Below are positions 1 through 7,834 of a stretch of DNA of 11,656 nucleotides, piece by piece. Within the stretch, counting starts at the first letter, position 1; the number at the start of each line of letters is the position of its first letter. Origin of the DNA: Anaerolineaceae bacterium (GTDB lineage Bacteria; Chloroflexota; Anaerolineae; Anaerolineales; Anaerolineaceae); the NCBI GenBank assembly GCA_014860845.1, contig JACZIY010000282.1:1-11656 (forward strand), read 5' to 3'. The translations under genes and the position numbers were made by a program. Under the pieces are notes generated by a model. That model saw nothing but the letters and a program-made list of their open reading frames with translations. It was not told where the DNA came from and searched no databases.

Positions 1-867
1 CCAGTTAATTTTGATTCAAATAAAATCCAAATTATCGACGCTCCAGATGTTTTAGAAATGACTGATAAACCTGTTGAAGCATCTCGCAGGAAACCAAATA
101 ATTCTATGGCAGTTGGGTTAAGATTGCTCAAGGAAGGTAAGGGACAGGCATTTGTAACAGCAGGTAACACTGGAGGGGCAATGTTTAATGCAATTTCGAT
201 ATTAAAAAGAATTCAAGGTGTCCAACGTCCAGCTTTAACAGCTGTATTTCCAACCCGAAAAGGCAGGTGTGTTGTACTGGATATTGGTGCAAATGCAGAT
301 TGTCGACCGGATTTCTTTGTTCAATTTGGCATTATTGGTAGCATTTTTGCTGAAAAAGTCCTCAATATCAAAAATCCACGAGTAGCAATGTTATCAAATG
401 GGGAAGAAGAAGGAAAAGGAAACCAACTCATTAAAGAATCCAAAGATTTAATGAAGAAAGCTGATTTTAATTTCATTGGCAATGTTGAACCCAAGGAAGT
501 ATTTGCAGGTGAAACAGATGTGGTCATTTGCGATGGTTTTACTGGAAATGTTTTTCTAAAAACCAGTGAAGCAATTGGAAAAATGATGACAGATATTATT
601 AAAGAAGATATAAAGTCCGGATTTATTACCAAATTGGGTGGGTTGTTAGTTAAACCTGCCTTCAATCGGATAAAAACGATGATGGATCCAAGCCAGGTTG
701 GAGCTGCACGACTTCTGGGAGTTAATGGCCTTGTGTTTATTGGTCATGGTCGGTCGAACTCTTTGGCAATTTTCAATGGTATCAAAGCAGCTCAAAACGA
801 TGTTGAATTAAACCTAATCAGTGGGATTCAAGCTGCTATAGAAAAACAAATTTCATTAGAAGCCTAA
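1..867 (+). CDS. plsX: Phosphate acyltransferase PlsX (5' end outside window)
   Basis: PlsX converts acyl-ACP and inorganic phosphate to acyl-phosphate, the donor used by PlsY in the first acylation of glycerol-3-phosphate; it is a peripheral enzyme at the inner face of the membrane. The reading frame is open from base 1, where it already encodes family sequence (IIDAPDVLEM, then the SRRKPNNSMAVGLRLLKEG region), so the ATG at 58 is internal and the true start lies upstream. About 288 residues are visible against a usual 330-350, so roughly 45-60 are missing. Diagnostic motifs follow in order: VTAGNTGGAM, LDIGANADCRP, MLSNGEEEGKGN and VICDGFTGNVFLKTSEA. The C-terminus is complete at the TAA. 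The next gene starts 3 bases later, so the two are probably co-transcribed. The fab genes that often follow plsX are not present downstream. Identification is secure. Confidence 0.96.
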   Translation, partial: PVNFDSNKIQIIDAPDVLEMTDKPVEASRRKPNNSMAVGLRLLKEGKGQAFVTAGNTGGAMFNAISILKRIQGVQRPALTAVFPTRKGRCVVLDIGANADCRPDFFVQFGIIGSIFAEKVLNIKNPRVAMLSNGEEEGKGNQLIKESKDLMKKADFNFIGNVEPKEVFAGETDVVICDGFTGNVFLKTSEAIGKMMTDIIKEDIKSGFITKLGGLLVKPAFNRIKTMMDPSQVGAARLLGVNGLVFIGHGRSNSLAIFNGIKAAQNDVELNLISGIQAAIEKQISLEA

Positions 868-870
868 ATT

Positions 871-1584
871 ATGAAAATTATTATTGATCAAAAATCAGTT
901 CAACGAAATGCACTCATTGGGAAAATCCTTCGTTGGGTGAGTTTGGGTTGCATGCTAGTTGCACTAATTGCTGTGTTTTCTGAAGAAATATCTTCGAATC
1001 CAAACTTATTTGCCATATTTTTTGCAATTATGATTGTCGGTGTATTACTTTCTTCTGTAAGTGGATTTTTTACCAGTCGATTTGGTAAATCTCCCCGTCC
1101 GGATGAATTAATTGATAGAACATTCAAAGGTCTGGATGACCGATATCAAATATATCATTACCGCTCTTCAATACCTCATTTGTTGGTCGGTCCTGCTGGA
1201 CTATGGTCCATCATCCCAACATATATCGACGGTGAAATTATCTATGATGATAATAAAGGAAATTGGATTCATAAAAGGAATTCCATTCTCAATAGAATAT
1301 TGCAGAAAGAATATTTTCCAAATCCCCTATCTGAATACAAACATCATAAAAATGAACTTGAAAAGATTCTAAAATCGAATTACATCCACAGCCATAATCA
1401 GGAATTGAAATTGCTAGTGTTACTCTTGAATAAAAATGTAACTCTCTCCGGAATTACAGAAAAAGATAATATATTGATAATGCCATTCGAAAAAGTCAAA
1501 GACCGATTTAGAAAAATCGCTAAGAACAATAATCATTCTGGCGATGTTTATGCGTCACTGGAAGAAATCTTAGAAATTAAATAA
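871..1584 (+). CDS. Unknown two-helix membrane protein with a possible NERD-like region
   Basis: I do not recognise a named family with confidence. The 237-residue protein has two hydrophobic segments near residues 20-37 and 46-65, forming a short N-terminal hairpin. A soluble domain of about 165 residues follows and is probably cytoplasmic. That domain contains a stretch around residues 96-125 (HLLVGPAGLWSII, then a Gly-rich turn and IIYDD). It loosely recalls the 'invariably seen, no catalytic call' part of nuclease-related (NERD-like) domains, in which a hydrophobic strand and a G-P-x-G turn precede a strand. No complete catalytic set is visible. The C-terminal third is Lys/Asn-rich with alternating strand and helix. 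The start lies 3 bases after the plsX stop with only a weak ribosome site, suggesting coupling to plsX. This location hints at a membrane-associated role, which is inference only. Confidence 0.8.
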   Translation: MKIIIDQKSVQRNALIGKILRWVSLGCMLVALIAVFSEEISSNPNLFAIFFAIMIVGVLLSSVSGFFTSRFGKSPRPDELIDRTFKGLDDRYQIYHYRSSIPHLLVGPAGLWSIIPTYIDGEIIYDDNKGNWIHKRNSILNRILQKEYFPNPLSEYKHHKNELEKILKSNYIHSHNQELKLLVLLLNKNVTLSGITEKDNILIMPFEKVKDRFRKIAKNNNHSGDVYASLEEILEIK

Positions 1585-1598
1585 TTTTTACAATCTAT

Positions 1599-2420
1599 CT
1601 ATTTCTTTTTTCGATAAGTTGCTTTTTTGGTAAATTTTTTATTTCTTGGATTTGGAGTAAATTTCTTCATCCTGTTTTTATTTTCAAGGGATGATGTTTT
1701 TCCTTCACCGCTTAATTTCAATTGCTTAACTTCATCCGCTGTCAAATATCGCCACTCACCAGATTTCAAATTGCCTAAATTGATGGAAGCTATTCTTACT
1801 CTTATCAATTTAACGATCGGTAATCCAATCACACGACCAATTTCACGAATTTGTCTTTTGTGACCTTCACGTAATATCACTTTTAACCATGCGCCTTTAC
1901 CATGCCATTTGTGGATTGTGACTTTTGTGGGTGCTGTTCGAAATCCATCTTCTAATACAACACCTCGGCGCCAAATTTCAAGTTGTTCTTCATCAGGTCT
2001 TTTAGCAACCAAAACCAAATATTCTTTTTCGTGACCATAACGTGGATGGGTGAGACGGTTCGTCAATTCTCCATCATTAGTGAGAATCATGAGACCCTCA
2101 CTCTCCATGTCTAATCTACCAACCGTAAAAAAATGACCATCTAAATCGATAAGGTCTCTGACGTTTTTACGATTATCAAGAGGTGCATTATCAGATAATA
2201 TGCCTCTTGGTTTATACAGGGCGATATATAATGAAGCTTCTTCTTTCGGAATTATTACATTATCAACCGAAATTTCATCTATAACAGGATCTGCTTTCAT
2301 GCCTAATATAGCAACCTTCCCATTAACTTTCACCCTTCCGGCAGATATTAATTCTTCATTTGCTCTTCTTGAGCCGTAACCAGCTTTTGCAAGAATTTTT
2401 TGTAACCGCTCTTCAGCCAT
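1599..2420 (-). CDS. rluB: 23S rRNA pseudouridine synthase, RluB/RsuA family
   Basis: This family isomerises a single uridine in ribosomal RNA to pseudouridine; RluB acts on 23S rRNA helix 93 (U2605 in E. coli numbering). The 273-residue protein has an N-terminal S4 RNA-binding domain (about residues 3-50, RLQKILAKAGYGSRRANEE). The RsuA-type catalytic domain follows: GRLDMESEGLMILTNDGEL (about 101-119) contains catalytic Asp104, then KEYLV (132-136) and EGHKRQIREI (185-194). The last 25 residues are a Lys/Arg-rich tail (FTPNPRNKKFTKKATYRKKK), probably disordered and RNA-binding. The gene starts 2 bases after the scpB stop, so it is the second gene of a two-gene unit. The scpB-rluB pairing is very common in bacteria. 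RsuA and RluE/F paralogs are alternatives, but the context and the S4 domain favour RluB. Confidence 0.93.
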   Translation of the reverse strand: MAEERLQKILAKAGYGSRRANEELISAGRVKVNGKVAILGMKADPVIDEISVDNVIIPKEEASLYIALYKPRGILSDNAPLDNRKNVRDLIDLDGHFFTVGRLDMESEGLMILTNDGELTNRLTHPRYGHEKEYLVLVAKRPDEEQLEIWRRGVVLEDGFRTAPTKVTIHKWHGKGAWLKVILREGHKRQIREIGRVIGLPIVKLIRVRIASINLGNLKSGEWRYLTADEVKQLKLSGEGKTSSLENKNRMKKFTPNPRNKKFTKKATYRKKK

Positions 2421-2422
2421 TA

Positions 2423-2995
2423 TTAATCCTTTAGTATTCCATTTTTACTGTTTATTTCTTCCAAATCATCACTAAATAACTCTGGCAATTCATGCAATGA
2501 TCCTAAACCAAAGTATTGAAGAAATTCTTCTGTGATACCGTATAAAATCGGACGACCTGGTCCTTCAGTCCTGCCGATTTCCTCAATTAATCCTTTACTT
2601 AACAAACTTTTCAAAACCGCGTCACTATTAACACCTCTGACGGCATCAATACCTGGCCTTGTTATTGGTTGTCTATACACAATTATCGCTAGTGTTTCCA
2701 ACGCAGCACGCGATAATTTCGAGGTCGTCTCTATTCCTAAATACTTTTCAATCAACTCTGAATATTCTGGAGAAGAAGATAATTGTACTTTACCAGCATT
2801 TCTTAATAATCGAATTCCTCTTCCATTAATTAAATCCTGTTCCAATACATCAAGATTGGCTTCTACTTCTTTGGAAGTCACACCAAATGTGTCTGCCAAA
2901 TGAGAAACTTGAACCGGTGATACAGAAATAAATAAGATGGCTTCTATGCCTGAAACCAGATTAGATATTGTTTGTGGGTCATTATTTTCTATCAT
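2423..2995 (-). CDS. scpB: Segregation and condensation protein ScpB
   Basis: ScpB forms a dimer of winged-helix proteins that binds the kleisin ScpA and, with Smc, builds the bacterial condensin that organises and separates the chromosome. The family is shown by the N-terminal winged helix (GIEAILFISVSPV, then LADTFGV) and the highly typical second winged helix: LSRAALETLAIIVYRQPITR, GIDAVRGVNSDAVLKSLLSKGL and GRPILYGITEEFL. I chose the ATG at 2995 (190 residues). An AGG lies 10 bases before it, and a TATAAT at 3031-3026 would start transcription near 3019. An in-frame TTG at 3019 would add 8 residues but would leave no leader and has no ribosome site. scpA, often the upstream neighbour, is absent: the gene upstream is divergent. 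rluB follows directly. Confidence 0.95.
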   Translation of the reverse strand: MIENNDPQTISNLVSGIEAILFISVSPVQVSHLADTFGVTSKEVEANLDVLEQDLINGRGIRLLRNAGKVQLSSSPEYSELIEKYLGIETTSKLSRAALETLAIIVYRQPITRPGIDAVRGVNSDAVLKSLLSKGLIEEIGRTEGPGRPILYGITEEFLQYFGLGSLHELPELFSDDLEEINSKNGILKD

Positions 2996-3010
2996 GCTAT
3001 AATTGCCTAA

Positions 3011-3040
3011 TTGTAACAAACCAAAATTATACCTGATTAT
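3011..3040 (+). promoter_or_regulatory. Possible promoter for the lipoprotein operon
   Basis: TTGTAA (3011-3016) and GATTAT (3035-3040) each match 4 of 6 bases of the sigma-70 elements and are separated by 18 bases. They would give a leader of about 30 bases before the ATG at 3077. The site overlaps the scpB promoter on the other strand. It is a weak match in AT-rich DNA and is offered as the best candidate only. Confidence 0.3.
3026..3031 (-). promoter_or_regulatory. Probable -10 element for scpB-rluB
   Basis: Read on the minus strand this is a perfect TATAAT. It predicts transcription starting near 3019, about 24 bases before the chosen scpB ATG. No good -35 is seen 17-18 bases upstream (CCTAAC or GCCTAA). 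The call therefore rests on the -10 and its position only. Confidence 0.5.
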
Positions 3041-3048
3041 CTAAAGAA

Positions 3049-3061
3049 GTTAGGCACTAAC
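3049..3061. repeat. Short palindrome in the divergent promoter region
   Basis: GTTAG and CTAAC are separated by GCA, giving a 5+3+5 inverted repeat. It lies between the scpB and lipoprotein starts and overlaps the expected -35 area of the scpB promoter. It could be an operator, but a 5-base arm can easily arise by chance in AT-rich DNA. Confidence 0.3.
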
Positions 3062-3076
3062 GTTGTGATATTCTAA

Positions 3077-4663
3077 ATGCCAAAATTCAATTTATTCAAC
3101 GGATTAATATTTTTACTGATTGGAGTATTTACCCTTCAAGGTTGTACCAGCCAACCCGAAATTTCTTCTTTACCAATCGAAATAATAGTAGACGATAGAA
3201 TAATAACCGTGGATATAGAAATTGGTTCAACAATACAAACAGTTTTATCTTCACAAGAAATTAATTTAAATCCCTTAGATAAAGTTGACCCACCTGTATT
3301 TACAGTCATCACCGAACCGATTTCAATTAAAATTACTCGCGTTGAAGAAAAGTTTGAAACGGAAGAAGTTGTCATACCATTTGAACAACAGACAGTCAGG
3401 AATGAAGCACTTCCTGAAAGACAAAACGTACTTATCCAACCTGGGATTAATGGTATGCAGGAAATTACATATCGTCTTCTGTATGAAAACGGGCAATTAT
3501 TTTCAAGAACCGAAGTTCGTAGAGTTGATATTCTTGATCCAAAACCTGAAATCATGATGATTGGAGTTCAATCACCATTCACTTCAATCCCAATAAATGG
3601 CAAAATTATATATCTATCATCAGGAAATGCCTGGATGATGGAAAATCAAACCTCGAATAGAACGCCTATTCTTACTAATGGCAAGTTGGATGGCCGCATT
3701 TTAAGTATTTCACCTAATGGGAAATGGCTTTTGTTCACACAAATCAGTGCGGAAGAAGAAATAATCAATGAACTTTGGCTAATCAATCTCGAAATTGAAG
3801 AACCAAAACCTGTTTATCTAAAGATCGATAATGTGATTCATTTTGCGGATTGGATCCCAGGAAATACTCTTTCTGTGCTTGTTTCTACAGTTGAACCAAG
3901 AGATGTTGCTCCAGGATGGCAAGCGAACAATAACTTAATTGAATTAACCCTTGGGGCTGATGGTAAGGTTTTGCGGACAAAAGAGGTCATTGAAAGCAAT
4001 TCTGGGGGGATTTATGGATGGTGGGGAACAAATTTCCAATTCAGTCCGGATGGGAAAAATCTTGCATTTATTCGACCAGATGCACTTGGCTTGATTAATA
4101 TCAAGGATCAGGAATTAGAAATAATCACAGACGTTATTCCATATCAAACCAAAAGTGATTGGGCATGGGTATCACCATTTTCCTGGTCAAAAGATAATCG
4201 GTTCATTTACTGGGTCAATCATCGAAACGATATTTCTCAAGAAAATCCTGAACTTTCGCCAATTTTTGATCTCAAAGCAGTAGATACGGAAACTTATCAA
4301 TCAGTAACAGCCAGTGAGAATGTTGGAATGTTCGCTTATCCTTCAATCATAAATTCCACTGAAAATAAAGAAAAGTACCAATTAGGTTACCTTGAGGCGA
4401 TTTTTCCCGATAATAGTGAATCAAGCAGATATCGGTTATTAATTAGCGATCGCGATGGTTCTAATTCACAGGTGATATTTCCTTTAGGCGACATGCAAGG
4501 ACTAGAACCTCAAAAAATCAATTCCTCACCATGTACTGATGAACAAATTTGTCAATTAGGTTTTATTTATCAGGGAAATTTTTGGATCGTCAATTTGAAT
4601 GACCAATTTTCTACTCATCAAATTACAGGTGATGGATTAATAACTCGAATAGAATGGAAGTAA
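3077..4663 (+). CDS. Lipoprotein with DUF348, G5 and beta-propeller modules
   Basis: A 528-residue exported lipoprotein. Residues 7-20 are a hydrophobic signal segment ending in the lipobox LQGC, with Cys23 as the predicted lipidated residue. Residues about 34-75 match the DUF348 ubiquitin-like repeat ([19 protein letters not shown], then NPLDKVDPP). Residues about 82-163 match a G5 domain ([40 protein letters not shown]). In known proteins these modules occur together in cell-wall-binding resuscitation and YabE-type proteins. From about residue 170 the protein has repeated blades of TolB/PD40 type, with S-P-(N/D)-G-K signatures near 211-216 and 322-328 and [11 protein letters not shown] near 369-379. 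Cys486 and Cys491 (CTDEQIC) could form a disulfide. An in-frame TAA immediately precedes the ATG, which fixes the start, but no clear Shine-Dalgarno is seen. It probably senses or binds envelope material; the ligand is unknown. Confidence 0.88.
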   Translation: MPKFNLFNGLIFLLIGVFTLQGCTSQPEISSLPIEIIVDDRIITVDIEIGSTIQTVLSSQEINLNPLDKVDPPVFTVITEPISIKITRVEEKFETEEVVIPFEQQTVRNEALPERQNVLIQPGINGMQEITYRLLYENGQLFSRTEVRRVDILDPKPEIMMIGVQSPFTSIPINGKIIYLSSGNAWMMENQTSNRTPILTNGKLDGRILSISPNGKWLLFTQISAEEEIINELWLINLEIEEPKPVYLKIDNVIHFADWIPGNTLSVLVSTVEPRDVAPGWQANNNLIELTLGADGKVLRTKEVIESNSGGIYGWWGTNFQFSPDGKNLAFIRPDALGLINIKDQELEIITDVIPYQTKSDWAWVSPFSWSKDNRFIYWVNHRNDISQENPELSPIFDLKAVDTETYQSVTASENVGMFAYPSIINSTENKEKYQLGYLEAIFPDNSESSRYRLLISDRDGSNSQVIFPLGDMQGLEPQKINSSPCTDEQICQLGFIYQGNFWIVNLNDQFSTHQITGDGLITRIEWK

Positions 4664-4668
4664 TTAAT

Positions 4669-5628
4669 ATGAGGATTTTAATAACGGGGGCTGCTGGATT
4701 CCTAGGATCGCATTTATGTGAAAAACTATTATTAGAAGGTCATTCTGTCATTGGAATGGACAATTTTTTAACCGGTGACCCACAAAACCTTGCTCATTTA
4801 TCTACAAATGAGAATTTTTCATTCATACGGCATGACGTGTCAAATTTTATTTTTGTTCCAGGCAAACTAGATGCTGTACTTCATTTCGCTTCTCCTGCCA
4901 GCCCAAATAAGAACTCGCCATTTGGGTATCCAAATCTTCCAATTCAGACGATGAAAGCAGGCGCTTTAGGAACTCATAACGCTCTTGGTGTGGCAAAAGC
5001 AAACAATGCAATTTTTTTACTTGCTTCAACCAGTGAGATTTATGGGGATCCAAAAGAACATCCTCAAAAAGAGTCGTATTGGGGACATGTTGACCCAACA
5101 GGACCTCGTTCGATGTATGACGAAGCCAAACGCTTCGCTGAAGCATTAACGATGTCTTATCACCGATTTCATGGTATCAATACACGCATTGTTCGTATTT
5201 TCAACACATATGGTCCCAGGATGAGGTTGGATGACGGCCGAGTAATCCCAAATTTTATTCAACAAGCCCTTAGAAATGAGCCATTAACAATTTATGGCGA
5301 AGGGGCACAGACAAGAAGTTTCTGTTATGTGGATGATTTAATTGACGGAATTTATCGATTAATGCTTTCTGATATTCATGATCCCATCAATATCGGTAAT
5401 CCAGTGGAAATGTCAGTATTAGAATTAGCGCTTAAAATTAATGAAATCATCAATAATCCTGCAGGTATCATAGTCAAAGATGATTTGCGGCTGGGTGATG
5501 ACCCTGAACGAAGAAGGCCCGATATTTCCAAAGCCAAAACCTTATTGGACTGGGAACCGGAGTACTCATTAGAACAAGGCTTGTCAAAAACAATACCTTA
5601 TTTTCAAATTAAATTGGGTATTCAATGA
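4669..5628 (+). CDS. UDP-glucuronate decarboxylase-type NAD-dependent epimerase (UXS-like)
   Basis: An extended short-chain dehydrogenase of 319 residues, most like UDP-xylose synthase, which oxidises and decarboxylates UDP-glucuronate to UDP-xylose for surface glycans. The NAD-binding motif [10 protein letters not shown] is at residues 6-15. UXS-type signatures follow: HFASPASP (72-79), [11 protein letters not shown] (118-128) with the Ser/Thr and Glu expected in this family, [20 protein letters not shown] (136-155) with Tyr150 and Lys154, [10 protein letters not shown], and [15 protein letters not shown]. The start at 4669 has GGAAG (4656-4660) 8 bases upstream; the in-frame ATG at 4654 overlaps the lipoprotein's end and lacks a site. 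The stop overlaps the next start as ATGA. A related specificity, such as another nucleotide-sugar epimerase or dehydratase, is possible, but the PASP and SYWG motifs favour decarboxylation. Confidence 0.88.
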   Translation: MRILITGAAGFLGSHLCEKLLLEGHSVIGMDNFLTGDPQNLAHLSTNENFSFIRHDVSNFIFVPGKLDAVLHFASPASPNKNSPFGYPNLPIQTMKAGALGTHNALGVAKANNAIFLLASTSEIYGDPKEHPQKESYWGHVDPTGPRSMYDEAKRFAEALTMSYHRFHGINTRIVRIFNTYGPRMRLDDGRVIPNFIQQALRNEPLTIYGEGAQTRSFCYVDDLIDGIYRLMLSDIHDPINIGNPVEMSVLELALKINEIINNPAGIIVKDDLRLGDDPERRRPDISKAKTLLDWEPEYSLEQGLSKTIPYFQIKLGIQ

Positions 5629-6083
5629 TTATTTCGAATCGAAAAGAACAAAAAAGATTTATAAAATTTGGCATGGTTGGTGCTTTTGGAGCTGTCATTG
5701 ATTTTGGTGTTTTTAATCTTTTGATTCATTTCATGAAATTTAAACCGATCCATGCCAGTATTATCTCTTTTATTTGTGCTGTATTCAGTAATTTCCTGCT
5801 GAATAGATATTGGACATATCCAGATTCGCGTACCAAGCGCTTTCGACAACAATTTTTTCAATTTACTATGGTTAGTTTAGTCGGTTTAGGGATAAGAAGC
5901 CTTTTATTCAGTCCGATTGAAAAATTTCTTTTATCAATTACAAACCAAATCATTCCAACTTCATTTATATTAACACCGTCGTTTATTGGATATAATTTAA
6001 CTTTAGGTTTTCTAATACTTGTTGTCATGTTTTGGAATTTTTTCGCAAATCGATTTTGGACATATAACGATGTCAGTGAATAA
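5625..6083 (+). CDS. GtrA-like four-helix membrane protein
   Basis: GtrA-family proteins are small integral membrane proteins thought to flip or bind polyprenyl-phosphate-linked sugars during surface polysaccharide or teichoic acid modification. The 152-residue protein has the family pattern: an N-terminal helix (about 13-35) beginning [19 protein letters not shown], a second (about 41-60) ending [12 protein letters not shown], a third (about 79-100) and a fourth (about 122-143) ending [10 protein letters not shown]. The paired N-R-(Y/F)-W-T-Y motifs after helices 2 and 4 are the most diagnostic feature. It starts inside the stop codon of the epimerase gene (ATGA), indicating translational coupling, so its sugar is likely related to that nucleotide-sugar enzyme. 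Specificity cannot be read from the sequence. Confidence 0.9.
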   Translation: MIISNRKEQKRFIKFGMVGAFGAVIDFGVFNLLIHFMKFKPIHASIISFICAVFSNFLLNRYWTYPDSRTKRFRQQFFQFTMVSLVGLGIRSLLFSPIEKFLLSITNQIIPTSFILTPSFIGYNLTLGFLILVVMFWNFFANRFWTYNDVSE

Positions 6084-7266
6084 TAACGAAGGAAATGATC
6101 AGAAAAACTCTGGAACTTCATCTGTTAATTATTCAAATATTCGATCTTTAAAAGAATTGATTGATATTGCTTCTGGCAAAAATATCAGCCATTATGATTT
6201 TCAGCACGATTCAGGAATAGCAGAACCATTATTCTATCCATTCTTAGGAATCGTTGGTCAATTTGAAATGAAATTGGCTTTAATTCTTTCGATTATTAAT
6301 CCAAATATTGGTGGGGTATTATTGATTGGACCCAGAGGAACAGCAAAAACCTCCTCAGTGAGAGGCTTGGTAGATATTCTTCCCTTTGTGGAAAGTAGTT
6401 CTTGTCAATTTGGTTGCTTACCAGAAGATATAGAAACTTACGGAATCGATGGTGTGTGTCCAGAATGTGCTCAAAAATATGGTGAAAATATACCATTTTC
6501 AGAACTTGCAAAAGTAAAAATAATGGAGTTACCTCTAAATACAGACCTGGAAAGTGTTACTGGAAGCATAGATGAGATTTATCATAAAAACAGCAAAATA
6601 CGCCTGAAAAGAGGTATTTTATCCCTTGCAGATAAAAATATCCTTTATATAGATGAAGTAAACATACTTCCAAACGAAATTATCAATTCAATTCTTGACG
6701 CAGCTGCAATGGGAAAATACACGCTACACAGAGCTTCCATGTCTTCAACATTTCGTTCCAGATTCACATTAATTGGGTCAATGAATCCTGAGGAAGGAAA
6801 CCTCAGACCTCAAATTATGGATCGGTTTGGCTTAAGGGTGGTCACGAGCGGACTTAATGAAAACGCTGACAGGTTGGAAGCCTATTTTCGGGCCAGTCAT
6901 TATCTCAATAACCCACATGAATTCATTCAGATTTTTCAGGATGAAAACAGCATAGCCAGACAGGAAATTGAAAATGCAAGAAAATTTGTCTGGAAGGTAA
7001 AAATTGACCCTAAAATTGCCATGTTTGGTATTCAATTAATCAAAGACTTGAATATTCATTCTCTTAGAGCTGAATTAACCTTATTTGAAGCAGCAAAAGC
7101 ATTAGCAGCCTCAGAAAATCGAGAACACATCACAACTGAAGATATCAAAACAATTGCTCCATTGGCACTAAGATTGAGGCGTTCTACCTATATAACAAAT
7201 TTCATGGAAAATAATGAAGCAGAAAATAACGAAATTATTTCCAGTTTGGCCAAAATTTTAGCATGA
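6070..7266 (+). CDS. BchI/ChlI-like AAA+ ATPase with Cys4 insertion
   Basis: An AAA+ ATPase of the magnesium-chelatase I-subunit clade, 398 residues from the ATG at 6070. That start overlaps gtrA by 14 bases; a start at 6019 would add 17 unrelated residues. Residues 1-45 are low-complexity. Walker A is GPRGTAKT (87-94) and Walker B ILYIDE (191-196). Sensor 1 is GSMNPEEG (236-243), followed by LRPQIMDRFGLRV with the arginine finger; sensor-2-like SLRAE is at 331-335. Between Walker A and Walker B, Cys112, Cys116, Cys130 and Cys133 form a CxxxC and CxxC set that may bind zinc or a cluster; such an insertion occurs in some non-photosynthetic relatives. No BchD, BchH or von Willebrand partner is in the window, so chlorophyll synthesis is not supported. 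It may remodel an unidentified partner complex. rsmD follows as ATGA. Confidence 0.87.
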   Translation: MSVNNNEGNDQKNSGTSSVNYSNIRSLKELIDIASGKNISHYDFQHDSGIAEPLFYPFLGIVGQFEMKLALILSIINPNIGGVLLIGPRGTAKTSSVRGLVDILPFVESSSCQFGCLPEDIETYGIDGVCPECAQKYGENIPFSELAKVKIMELPLNTDLESVTGSIDEIYHKNSKIRLKRGILSLADKNILYIDEVNILPNEIINSILDAAAMGKYTLHRASMSSTFRSRFTLIGSMNPEEGNLRPQIMDRFGLRVVTSGLNENADRLEAYFRASHYLNNPHEFIQIFQDENSIARQEIENARKFVWKVKIDPKIAMFGIQLIKDLNIHSLRAELTLFEAAKALAASENREHITTEDIKTIAPLALRLRRSTYITNFMENNEAENNEIISSLAKILA

Positions 7267-7829
7267 GCACTTTGAGAATAATTGCTGGAAAAGCAAAAGG
7301 AATGCGAATTCAATCAGTTCCCGGAGATAGTACGAGACCTATCACAGATCGTGCTAAGGAAGCCTTATTTAATATTATTTCGACTGACTTGATTGACTCA
7401 TCTTGGTTGGATTGTTTTGGTGGAACTGGAAGTGTAAGCATAGAAGCATTAAGTCGCGGTGCGAAAACATCTACGATCATCGATTTACATCCCCTTGCCA
7501 TTGAAACGATCAAAAAAAATTTGCATCACACAAAATTTATTCAACAGGCCGAAGTGAGAAAAACAGATACCCTGCCATATCTGAAGAAAAAACCAATCAA
7601 ATCCTATGATTATGTGTTTATTGCCCCACCGCAATACAAAGGATTATGGCAAAAAACAATAGAAATCATTGACGATAATCCTGGTTGGTTAGTTGATGAT
7701 GGATGGATAATTGTGCAAATTCACCCAGTTGAATACAGACCTTTAGAATTGAAGAATTTTAACGAATTTGACCAAAGAAAATATGGTTCAACGATATTTG
7801 TTTTTTACCAAAAGCCAATGAACGTATAA
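7263..7829 (+). CDS. rsmD: 16S rRNA guanine-N2 methyltransferase RsmD, altered motif IV
   Basis: RsmD methylates N2 of G966 in 16S rRNA on the assembling small subunit, using S-adenosylmethionine. The 188-residue protein is a normal RsmD length. The family N-terminus LRIIAGKAKGMRI and RPITDRAKEALFNII (25-39) is clear. Motif I is LDCFGGTGSVSIEALSRGA (49-67), with Asp74 as a likely ribose ligand. Motif IV, normally (D/N)PP(Y/F), is IAPPQY (120-125): Ala121 replaces the usual acidic or Asn residue. The rest of the Rossmann fold, including GWIIVQIHP, is intact. The gene overlaps the ATPase stop by ATGA and is the last gene of the plus-strand unit. It converges on the NUDIX gene with a 5-base gap and no visible terminator. 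Orthology to RsmD is likely; whether activity is normal is uncertain. Confidence 0.87.
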   Translation: MSTLRIIAGKAKGMRIQSVPGDSTRPITDRAKEALFNIISTDLIDSSWLDCFGGTGSVSIEALSRGAKTSTIIDLHPLAIETIKKNLHHTKFIQQAEVRKTDTLPYLKKKPIKSYDYVFIAPPQYKGLWQKTIEIIDDNPGWLVDDGWIIVQIHPVEYRPLELKNFNEFDQRKYGSTIFVFYQKPMNV

Positions 7830-7834
7830 GTGGG

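Noticed and set aside
321..665. Minus-strand open frame inside plsX
   Set aside because: It lies antisense to well-conserved PlsX sequence, has no ribosome site and resembles no family.
3069..3074. TATTCT preceded by TGA as a -10 element for the lipoprotein gene
   Set aside because: It ends 2 bases before the ATG, so transcription would begin inside the coding region, and an in-frame stop fixes that ATG as the start.
3136..3555. Minus-strand open frame inside the lipoprotein gene
   Set aside because: It is antisense to the G5 and DUF348 coding region; its composition looks like a shadow of that gene.
4847..5146. Minus-strand open frame inside the epimerase gene
   Set aside because: It is antisense to conserved catalytic motifs and has no supporting start signal.
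6070..7266. Magnesium chelatase of a chlorophyll pathway
   Set aside because: Only the ATPase-type subunit is present, it carries a Cys4 insertion, and no other pathway gene is in the window.
7830..7834. Terminator between the convergent rsmD and NUDIX genes
   Set aside because: The gap is only 5 bases and no hairpin with a U-tract is visible there.
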